From Elusimicrobiota bacterium (GTDB lineage: Bacteria; Elusimicrobiota; Elusimicrobia; 2-02-FULL-39-32), in contig JAKFYJ010000072.1 in the NCBI GenBank assembly GCA_021730935.1, positions 1 to 41,741 of the forward strand: a DNA stretch of 41,741 nucleotides. The letters are read 5' to 3'. Position numbers and translations under genes: made by a program. A model generated the notes under the pieces. That model made no database searches and was not told the origin of the DNA. It was given only the letters and a program-made list of their open reading frames with translations. Every line of letters begins with the position of its first letter. The first letter of the stretch is position 1. This document shows positions 35,977 to 40,630 of this stretch, piece after piece.

Positions 35977-37190
35977 TGAAACGGCTAAGTAAATATTCTT
36001 TGCTCGCGGCCTCGGCGCTTTTCACAATTTCCAGGGCTTCCTCTGCCCCCCTTGAGAGCCGCTATTTCACGCCTTATTTCAACATGGGCGTCACTCAGGG
36101 CGCATATCTGCCGTCGAGCGGAGACTTTTTTTCGGGCGCGCAAATGAACATGAATGTGGGGCTCCTCACGAAAATCGCCCAGAAACATAATCTCTTCGCT
36201 CTCTATAGCCTCAATTTCGCGGGCCAGGCGTTCCGTCCCCAGGACACGTCCGAGTTCGATTCCAAAGACCTCTCGCACAATTTTAATTTTGAATACCGCT
36301 GGAACGTCTGGAAATATATCCGCCTGCGTCCAAGCGCCGCTTATGGGTTCAACCTCACGCGCACCGCGGCCAACGAAGTCTGGGGGGAAGGTCTTTATGA
36401 TTCAAAGTCCGTCGGCGGGGGGCTCGCCGTGGATTACACCTTCGAACTTTTCGACAGAGACGGCACGCTCACCGGCAACTGGCTTTATCGCAACATCAAA
36501 TATCCCAATTACACCGACATCATCCGCGAGTTTCAGGGCACGGACTCGCAGGTTGAGCTCGCCGCGGGCCTGAAAGATCAAAAGTTCAACGAACTTGGAT
36601 TGATGGTCAACTGGAGCAGGTTTTTTGCCCGTTTCCGATACAATTTTATAGATTATTCGAACGAGCGGGTGGTCGAGTCCAACGGAACCTATGGCGCGCA
36701 GAAGCAGAAAGACACGAATGTTATTTTATCCGCCGGGGCAAATCAAAAAGTCTGGATTTTTGAGACGGCTCCGGAAATTTCATACACCCTTCACCGTTCC
36801 AACCAAAATTTTCTGCTCTTCCAGTCCGCGACCGATCCGTCTCCGGTCTTTGCCTCGAATTATTATGACTATAACGAGACAGATTTGAACTTGCCCCTCT
36901 TCCTGAACTTCACCAAAAAGTGGGCGCTCAACCTTGGAGTGAACTGGAAACACCGCGGATATAACAGCCGCCAGCCTCGCGAAGGCACCAACTCATTCAT
37001 CGCCGGCAAAACCCAAAGCAACGATTTCGTGACGCTCACGGGCGGCCTCCGCAAAAAGATGAACGAAGTTGCCTCCATGTTTTTGACTTATTCCCAGGTC
37101 GTCGCCACGTCCAACAACAAGTTCCAGCGTTATCTCCCCAGCAACTACACCGGCCAAAGCATCAGCCTGGGCTTTCAGCTCACTTATTAA
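35976..37190 (+). CDS. Predicted outer-membrane beta-barrel protein, second of two
   Basis: This 404-residue protein has a signal peptide (K2, R3, cleavage ASSA-P near 24-25). Many amphipathic strands follow (MNVGLLTKI, HNFNFEYRWNVW, SVGGGLAVDYTFEL, WALNLGVNWKHRGY) and the C-terminus is aromatic (LGFQLTY). The pattern resembles outer-membrane barrels of about 14-16 strands. No specific function can be named. The ATG overlaps the previous stop by one base. Confidence 0.75.
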   Translation: MKRLSKYSLLAASALFTISRASSAPLESRYFTPYFNMGVTQGAYLPSSGDFFSGAQMNMNVGLLTKIAQKHNLFALYSLNFAGQAFRPQDTSEFDSKDLSHNFNFEYRWNVWKYIRLRPSAAYGFNLTRTAANEVWGEGLYDSKSVGGGLAVDYTFELFDRDGTLTGNWLYRNIKYPNYTDIIREFQGTDSQVELAAGLKDQKFNELGLMVNWSRFFARFRYNFIDYSNERVVESNGTYGAQKQKDTNVILSAGANQKVWIFETAPEISYTLHRSNQNFLLFQSATDPSPVFASNYYDYNETDLNLPLFLNFTKKWALNLGVNWKHRGYNSRQPREGTNSFIAGKTQSNDFVTLTGGLRKKMNEVASMFLTYSQVVATSNNKFQRYLPSNYTGQSISLGFQLTY

Positions 37191-37200
37191 CTCGCCCCTC

Positions 37201-37221
37201 GGGGAATTTGTAAACCTCCCC
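37201..37221 (+). terminator. Weak hairpin after the barrel operon
   Basis: GGGGA (37201-37205) and TCCCC (37217-37221) form a 5-base-pair stem, followed by an AT-rich stretch but no clean T run. It overlaps the -35 box of the tRNA promoter. Termination here is only a possibility. Confidence 0.25.
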
Positions 37222-37236
37222 TTAAAATTATAAAAT
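37208..37236 (+). promoter_or_regulatory. Promoter of the tRNA-Tyr locus
   Basis: TTGTAA (37208-37213), a 17-base spacer and TAAAAT (37231-37236). The predicted start is about 37243, five bases before the first broken tRNA-Tyr copy. The same box pair with the same spacing lies before the tRNA-Ala locus (40062-40090), and the bases after TTGTAA are also alike (aCCTCcCC versus cCCTCgCC). Confidence 0.6.
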
Positions 37237-37247
37237 CACCTTTCCAC

Positions 37248-37340
37248 GGATGGGTGGCCGATCCGCCCAGGCGGACAGGACGGCTAATGGCATTCGCCGC
37301 GGCGAACGGCCTGACGACGAAGGGAGAGGTTTCCTCTCCC
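37248..37340 (+). pseudogene. Broken tRNA-Tyr copy A1
   Basis: The first 14 bases match the intact tRNA-Tyr from its first base (37248-37261). A 20-base D-loop insert follows (about 37262-37281), including the inverted repeat TCCGCC-CA-GGCGGA. Then comes the D-arm end GGCTAATGGCA. The palindrome TTCGCCGCGGCGAA (37293-37306) stands where the 17-base anticodon arm should be. A mutated variable arm follows. The T arm and 3' acceptor are replaced by the hairpin GGGAGAGG-TTT-CCTCTCCC (37322-37340). It cannot be a working tRNA because it has no anticodon and no 3' acceptor strand. Confidence 0.8.
37293..37306 (+). repeat. 14-base palindrome in place of an anticodon arm (copy A1)
   Basis: TTCGCCGCGGCGAA is a perfect palindrome. 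As RNA it could fold as a 5-base-pair stem with a CGCG loop. The core TCGCCGCGGCGA is shared with the tRNA-Ala copies. Confidence 0.85.
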
Positions 37341-37370
37341 GAATAATAGATTTTGATGTATGCAACAAGC

Positions 37371-37455
37371 GGATGGGTGGCCGAGCGGCTAATGGCACAG
37401 GTCTGTAAAACCTGCGGTCTGACGACCTACAGAGGTTCGAATCCTCTCCCATCCA
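37371..37455 (+). tRNA. tRNA-Tyr (anticodon GTA)
   Basis: The acceptor stem is GGATGGG (37371-37377) with CCCATCC (37448-37454), discriminator A at 37455. The anticodon stem CAGGT/ACCTG encloses the loop CTGTAAA, giving anticodon GTA. The long variable arm (GGTC-TGAC-GACC) is typical of bacterial tRNA-Tyr, and the T arm is AGAGG-TTCGAAT-CCTCT. CCA is not encoded. This is the only intact copy at this locus. Confidence 0.95.
37415..37455 (+). repeat. 41-base direct repeat, copy 1 (tRNA-Tyr 3' part)
   Basis: The variable arm, T arm and 3' acceptor of the intact tRNA-Tyr are repeated without mismatch at 37764-37804. The two copies flank the GIY-YIG gene. Confidence 0.9.
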
Positions 37456-37474
37456 TAAGTTTTTAAAAAGTTTG

Positions 37475-37744
37475 ATGACTTATTTTGTATATGTTCTGAA
37501 GAGTTTGAGAGACGGCCGATTTTATACCGGTTCAACTGAAAATTTAGTAAAGCGTATAGCAAGACATAATAAAGGCCATGCGAACTATACGAAACGCAAT
37601 GGTCCCTTTGAGTTGGTTTATAGTGAAACGCTTGCCACCCGTGCCCAAGCTGTCAGACGAGAGAAGCAGTTAAAGACAGGGAAGGGCCGAGACGAGTTGA
37701 AAAGAATCTTGATGTCGATCGGTCACGGCGGACAGGACGGCTAA
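37475..37744 (+). CDS. Small GIY-YIG nuclease, tRNA-Tyr-linked
   Basis: This 89-residue single-domain protein is of the GIY-YIG/UPF0213 type: VYVLKS...FYTGSTENL, R and H in KRIARHN, and the acidic catalytic region AVRREKQLKTG. Such domains cut DNA, often as homing enzymes. It starts at ATG 37475; a TTG three bases earlier is possible. About 50 of 81 aligned residues match the copy at 40189. The coding sequence is clearly more AT-rich than its neighbours. The last residues (GHGGQDG) and the stop TAA (37742-37744) are supplied by the broken tRNA copy A2, so the gene has no private end. No Shine-Dalgarno is seen. Confidence 0.85.
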   Translation: MTYFVYVLKSLRDGRFYTGSTENLVKRIARHNKGHANYTKRNGPFELVYSETLATRAQAVRREKQLKTGKGRDELKRILMSIGHGGQDG

Positions 37745-37804
37745 TGGCATTCGCCGCGGCGAACGGTCTGACGACCTACAGAGGTTCGAATCCTCTCCCA
37801 TCCA
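37727..37804 (+). pseudogene. Broken tRNA-Tyr copy A2
   Basis: This copy lacks the 5' acceptor. It starts in the insert-bearing D loop (GGCGGACAGGA at 37727-37737, also in A1), then CGGCTAATGGCA (37738-37749). The palindrome TTCGCCGCGGCGAA (37750-37763) replaces the anticodon arm, and intact variable arm, T arm and 3' acceptor follow (37764-37804). Its D loop provides the stop codon of the GIY-YIG gene. The bases after it, CAAATTT, also follow the tRNA-Ala gene and its copy B3, but not the intact tRNA-Tyr. Confidence 0.82.
37750..37763 (+). repeat. 14-base palindrome in place of an anticodon arm (copy A2)
   Basis: TTCGCCGCGGCGAA, identical to the palindrome in A1 and with the same 12-base core as in the tRNA-Ala copies. 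Confidence 0.85.
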
Positions 37805-37810
37805 CAAATT

Positions 37811-39220
37811 TTATAGCCTCACCCTCTCCCCCAACCCCGGCGCATTGATCGCGGCGCCCACTCCATTGGCTTTCAATAAATCCGACAACACTTTCTGCGG
37901 TTCCGGCTCGCCGTGGACGAGAATGATTTGTTTAAGCTTGCCTTTGCGCTGGACGTCCAGGGCATATTGCGCCAGTCCCTTCTGGTCCGCGTGAGCGCTG
38001 AATCCGTTTAAGACAACAACCTCCGCCAAAAGTTCGCGCAGCACTCCGAAAATCCTGACTTTTCTCTGGTGTTCGACCAGCCGCCTTCCAAGCGTATGTT
38101 GCGCCTGAAACCCCACGATCAGGACCGTGTTCTTTTGGTCACCGATCGCGGACCTCAGATGGTGGAGCACCCGCCCCGCCTCGCACATGCCGCTTGCGGA
38201 AATAATAATGGACGGTCTTGATTCCTCATCAATCGCCTTGGATTCCTCCGCGTCGGAAACATATTTCAGTCCCTCGAAATCAAACGGAGAATCCCCGCTC
38301 TGAAGCAATTTTAAAGTTGCCGGATCATAACATTCCGGGTGCCGCTTGAACACGTCCGTCAGTTTGACCGTTAAGGGCGAATCAACATAAACAGGAACGG
38401 CCGGGAGCTTTCCATATTTCTTAAGACTTTTTAGAGCGAAAATCACTTCCTGCGCCCGCTCCAGCGCAAAAGAAGGCACGATCACTTTTCCGCCCCGCGC
38501 GATGGTGCGGTTGACGGCTTCTCCCAGGGCGTTCGTCATTTTTTCTATGGGATCATGCAGCCGGTCGCCATAAGTGCTCTCCATCAGCAGGCAATTGACG
38601 CCTTCCGGAATTTCCGGGTCCCTCAAAATCGGCAGGTGCGGCCGCCCCAAATCGCCGCTGAACGCGACTCTCATTTTTTTCCCTTCATCCTCAACGTCCA
38701 GAACCACCATGGCGCTTCCAAGCACATGGCCCGCTTCCAAAAATGTGAGAGAAATTCCCGGCGCGATCACTTTGGGCTGATGCAATGGAACCGGCTTCAT
38801 CTGGCTGAGCAAGCCGTTCACGTCCTCAAGGGTATAGAGGGGTTCCGCGCGCTGAATGTCCACTTCCCCGGCCTCAATCAGGTGCTCGATGTGCCTTGAA
38901 TCCGCTTCCTGAATCATGGCCGCGTCCTGAAGCATCGGGGAACACAAGTCGCAGGTCGCCGGCGTCGCATAAACCGGACCGCGATATCCCTTTTTATAAA
39001 GAATCGGCAAGGCTCCGGAATGGTCGATGTGGGCGTGGGAAAGGACGACCGCGTCCAGCCTCGTTGTGTCGATGGAGAACTCGTGGTTGCGATGGAACGC
39101 TTCGCTTCGGTGCCCCTGGAATAGCCCGCAGTCGAGCAGAACGGCGGCCCTGGAAGTCCGCAACAAATGCTTGGACCCTGTGACGGTTTGCGCCGCGCCT
39201 AAAAATTCAAATTCAATCAT
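37811..39220 (-). CDS. Metallo-beta-lactamase / beta-CASP RNA-processing hydrolase
   Basis: This 469-residue protein has a metallo-beta-lactamase domain with SHAHIDH (H62, H64, D66, H67) after GAAQTVTGSKHLL. A beta-CASP insert follows (PSFALERAQEVIFAL, VYVDSPL, IIISASGMCEAGRVLHHL). The RMMBL motif near the C-terminus is GFSAHADQKGL. The family includes bacterial relatives of CPSF-73 with endo- or exonuclease activity on RNA. GGGAG seven bases upstream supports the ATG, which overlaps the stop of the upstream gene by four bases. The gene ends six bases from broken tRNA copy A2 on the other strand. Confidence 0.92.
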   Translation of the reverse strand: MIEFEFLGAAQTVTGSKHLLRTSRAAVLLDCGLFQGHRSEAFHRNHEFSIDTTRLDAVVLSHAHIDHSGALPILYKKGYRGPVYATPATCDLCSPMLQDAAMIQEADSRHIEHLIEAGEVDIQRAEPLYTLEDVNGLLSQMKPVPLHQPKVIAPGISLTFLEAGHVLGSAMVVLDVEDEGKKMRVAFSGDLGRPHLPILRDPEIPEGVNCLLMESTYGDRLHDPIEKMTNALGEAVNRTIARGGKVIVPSFALERAQEVIFALKSLKKYGKLPAVPVYVDSPLTVKLTDVFKRHPECYDPATLKLLQSGDSPFDFEGLKYVSDAEESKAIDEESRPSIIISASGMCEAGRVLHHLRSAIGDQKNTVLIVGFQAQHTLGRRLVEHQRKVRIFGVLRELLAEVVVLNGFSAHADQKGLAQYALDVQRKGKLKQIILVHGEPEPQKVLSDLLKANGVGAAINAPGLGERVRL

Positions 39221-40017
39221 GATTTTTCTCCCTTATCGGTATGGATGTGCGGAGCCACGGACTTGGCGAACGCCGGGGTGGAAGCTTCTCCATCCTTTTG
39301 TGTCCCGTCTTTCAGGAGTTGAAAGGCGGTTTCCGGATCGTCGGCGAAACGCAGGAGTTTGAGGTCTTCTGGAGAAATGGTCCCATATTTGGCAAGCGCC
39401 TCAAAATTCAATATCTCTTTCCAATAGGAGGTGCCGTAAATAAGAATAAAAATTTTCCTCGCGAATTTCCCGGTTTGCGCGAGGGTCAGAATTTCGAAAA
39501 GCTCGTCCAAAGTTCCGAAACCGCCAGGGAAAATCACGATGGCGCGCGCAAGGTGAGCGAACCAGAGTTTGCGCATGAAAAAATAATGGAACTCGAAAGA
39601 AAGTTCCGGCGTGATATAGGGGTTCGGTCTCTGCTCGTGGGGGAGCCCAATATTGAGCCCAATGGTGCGCCCGCCCGCGTCTTGCGCTCCTCGGTTCGCC
39701 GCTTCCATGATGCCGCCTCCGCCGCCCGTGCAGACGGTCAGGAGATGCCGCTCCTTGCTCATCGACATCGACCATTCCGTGACCAGCCGCGAGAGTGTCC
39801 GCGCTTCTTCATAATATCTGGCGAGAGGCCCTTCTTTATGGTTCCGCGCCGAGCCAAAAAACACGATCGTGTCATGGATATGTTCCCGCCGAAACGCCGC
39901 GAGAGGCTCCAGATATTCCGCGAGTATGCGGATGGGCCTCCCTTCGTCGCTGTCTATAAATTTCTTATTTTCATATGCCAGGACCGGTCCGTCCGAGGCG
40001 TCAGATTTGTTCGTCAT
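39217..40017 (-). CDS. LOG / TIGR00730-family Rossmann protein
   Basis: From the ATG at 40017 the protein has 266 residues. GAGGAGG nine bases upstream supports this start; an upstream in-frame ATG at 40125 would add 36 non-family residues. The family motif is PGGFGTLDELFE with GGGGGIMEAANRGA and the N-terminal VFFGSARNHKEGPLARYYEEA. Some members are cytokinin-activating phosphoribohydrolases that act on nucleoside monophosphates; older annotations call them lysine decarboxylases. No evidence of cytokinin biology is seen here. It is the first gene of a two-gene minus-strand unit. Confidence 0.88.
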   Translation of the reverse strand: MTNKSDASDGPVLAYENKKFIDSDEGRPIRILAEYLEPLAAFRREHIHDTIVFFGSARNHKEGPLARYYEEARTLSRLVTEWSMSMSKERHLLTVCTGGGGGIMEAANRGAQDAGGRTIGLNIGLPHEQRPNPYITPELSFEFHYFFMRKLWFAHLARAIVIFPGGFGTLDELFEILTLAQTGKFARKIFILIYGTSYWKEILNFEALAKYGTISPEDLKLLRFADDPETAFQLLKDGTQKDGEASTPAFAKSVAPHIHTDKGEKS

Positions 40018-40026
40018 TGGGGGAAA

Positions 40027-40033
40027 CCTCCTC
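40027..40033 (-). promoter_or_regulatory. Shine-Dalgarno that sets the LOG-like start
   Basis: GAGGAGG on the minus strand, nine bases before the ATG at 40017. Confidence 0.7.
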
Positions 40034-40050
40034 AAATCGTCAACATTCAT

Positions 40051-40059
40051 ATGATAGCA
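40051..40059 (-). promoter_or_regulatory. Possible extended -10 for the LOG-like gene
   Basis: TGCTATCAT on the minus strand has the TGn extension and a fair -10. No good -35 is seen. It lies back to back with the tRNA-Ala promoter. Confidence 0.35.
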
Positions 40060-40061
40060 GT

Positions 40062-40090
40062 TTGTAACCCTCGCCCCATTGTGGTAAAAT
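40062..40090 (+). promoter_or_regulatory. Promoter of the tRNA-Ala locus
   Basis: TTGTAA (40062-40067), a 17-base spacer and TAAAAT (40085-40090) with an extended TGG. It matches the promoter before the tRNA-Tyr locus in both boxes and spacing. The first feature downstream is broken copy B1, about 34 bases after the predicted start point. Confidence 0.6.
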
Positions 40091-40130
40091 TGATGTCCGG
40101 CACTTTGCCGCAATTTTTCAACCACTTTAC

Positions 40131-40187
40131 GGGGCTGTAGCTTGGGGGAGAGCGGTCGCCGCGGCGACAGGTCGAGGGTTCAATCAA
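40131..40187 (+). pseudogene. Broken tRNA-Ala copy B1
   Basis: It begins GGGGCTGTAGCT like the intact tRNA-Ala, has a changed D loop and then GAGAGCG. The palindrome GTCGCCGCGGCGAC (40155-40168) stands in place of the 17-base anticodon arm. AGGTCGAGGGTTCAATC follows, and the copy then breaks off inside the T arm a few bases before the GIY-YIG start. It lacks an anticodon and the 3' acceptor, so it is not a working tRNA. Confidence 0.8.
40155..40168 (+). repeat. 14-base palindrome in place of an anticodon arm (copy B1)
   Basis: GTCGCCGCGGCGAC is a perfect palindrome whose 12-base core TCGCCGCGGCGA equals that in the tRNA-Tyr copies. Confidence 0.85.
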
Positions 40188-40188
40188 T

Positions 40189-40515
40189 ATGTACTATGTT
40201 TATGTTCTTAAAAGTCTCAAGAATGGACGTCTCTATACAGGTTCAACGGAAAATCTTGAGAAAAGGCTAAAAGAACATAATTCTGGACAATCGGGATATA
40301 CTCGACTTACTCGGCCCTTTGAACATATTTATACAGAAAAATTTAATACGCGTGCCGAAGCCGTAAGGTGTGAGAAAGAATTGAAAACAGGAAAAGGTCG
40401 CGACGAATTAAAAAGAATAGTTGATTTTGGGGCTGTAGCTCAGCTGGGAGAGCGCACCGTTCGCAACGGTGAGGTCGAGGGTTCAATCCCCTTCAGCTCC
40501 ACAAATTTGAAATAG
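40189..40515 (+). CDS. Small GIY-YIG nuclease reading through tRNA-Ala
   Basis: The 108-residue frame has a complete GIY-YIG domain in residues 1-80 (VYVLKSLKNGRLYTGSTENL, KRLKEHN, AVRCEKELKTGKGRDELKRI). From residue 81 it is a plain translation of the tRNA-Ala gene (GAVAQLGERTVRNGEVEGSI) and stops 14 bases beyond it at TAG 40513-40515. The domain is closely similar to the copy at 37475. No stop precedes the tRNA, so RNase P cutting at the tRNA 5' end would remove the stop from the message. The 5' end abuts the broken copy B1, with no Shine-Dalgarno. Base composition is more AT-rich than the neighbours. Confidence 0.82.
   Translation: MYYVYVLKSLKNGRLYTGSTENLEKRLKEHNSGQSGYTRLTRPFEHIYTEKFNTRAEAVRCEKELKTGKGRDELKRIVDFGAVAQLGERTVRNGEVEGSIPFSSTNLK
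40429..40501 (+). tRNA. tRNA-Ala (anticodon CGC)
   Basis: The acceptor stem GGGGCTG (40429-40435) pairs with CAGCTCC (40494-40500), discriminator A at 40501. The D arm is GCTC-AGCTGGGA-GAGC. The anticodon stem CACCG/CGGTG holds the loop TTCGCAA, giving CGC (reads GCG, alanine). The T arm is GAGGG-TTCAATC-CCCTT with one G-T pair. CCA is not encoded. The whole gene lies inside the reading frame of the upstream GIY-YIG gene. Confidence 0.94.
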
Positions 40516-40538
40516 TATCCAATCACGCTGGGAGAGCG

Positions 40539-40552
40539 GTCGCCGCGGCGAC
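40539..40552 (+). repeat. 14-base palindrome in place of an anticodon arm (copy B3)
   Basis: GTCGCCGCGGCGAC, identical to the palindrome in B1. Confidence 0.85.
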
Positions 40553-40565
40553 AGGTCGAGGGTTC

Positions 40566-40601
40566 CCGCCACAGGCGGATCCGCCGAGAAGTCTGGCGGA
40601 C
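40566..40601 (+). repeat. GC-rich double inverted repeat in the T loop of copy B3
   Basis: The 36-base insert holds CCGCC-ACA-GGCGG followed by TCCGCC-N9-GGCGGA. The half-sites TCCGCC/GGCGGA are also found as TCCGCC-CA-GGCGGA in the D-loop insert of tRNA-Tyr copy A1 (37262-37275), so this is a second repeat family shared by both loci. Confidence 0.7.
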
Positions 40602-40630
40602 AATCCCCTTCAGCTCCACAAATTTATTTT

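Larger units (their letters stand above)
37248..37804 (+). mobile_element. tRNA-Tyr/GIY-YIG cassette bracketed by broken tRNA copies
   Basis: The order is broken tRNA-Tyr copy A1 (5' acceptor kept), intact tRNA-Tyr, GIY-YIG nuclease gene, broken copy A2 (3' acceptor kept). A1 and A2 share a perfect 40-base direct repeat (37270-37309 and 37727-37766) centred on the palindrome TTCGCCGCGGCGAA. The layout suggests a mobile or formerly mobile cassette inserted within a palindrome-bearing tRNA. This reading is inference; the repeats themselves are seen directly. Confidence 0.55.
40131..40618 (+). mobile_element. tRNA-Ala/GIY-YIG cassette bracketed by broken tRNA copies
   Basis: The order is broken tRNA-Ala copy B1 (5' acceptor kept), GIY-YIG gene, intact tRNA-Ala, broken copy B3 (3' acceptor kept). 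B1 and B3 share a perfect 36-base direct repeat (40146-40181 and 40530-40565) centred on the palindrome GTCGCCGCGGCGAC. The plan is the same as at the tRNA-Tyr locus except that the tRNA and nuclease are in the other order. Mobility is inferred. Confidence 0.55.
40527..40618 (+). pseudogene. Broken tRNA-Ala copy B3
   Basis: This copy lacks the 5' acceptor and starts in the D loop (GCTGGGAGAGCG). The palindrome GTCGCCGCGGCGAC (40539-40552) replaces the anticodon arm. After GGTTC in the T loop a 36-base insert follows (40566-40601), made of two GC-rich inverted repeats (CCGCC-ACA-GGCGG and TCCGCC...GGCGGA). The T stem and 3' acceptor then resume as in the intact gene. The identity with the intact tRNA continues into the 3' flank (CAAATTT). 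Confidence 0.82.

Noticed and set aside
40018-40125. An upstream start for the LOG-like protein at 40125
   Set aside because: The extra 36 residues do not resemble the family, and a GAGGAGG site lies just before the later ATG at 40017.
39241-40140. A 299-codon plus-strand frame antisense to the LOG-like gene
   Set aside because: The minus-strand product has the PGGFGT family motif and a good ribosome binding site, while the plus-strand translation has none.
40131-40187. Copy B1 as a second working tRNA-Ala
   Set aside because: It has no anticodon loop and breaks off in the T arm without the 3' acceptor strand.
37191-40630. A CRISPR array in the repeat-rich tRNA regions
   Set aside because: The repeats are few, unequally spaced and are parts of tRNA genes; no cas gene is in the window.
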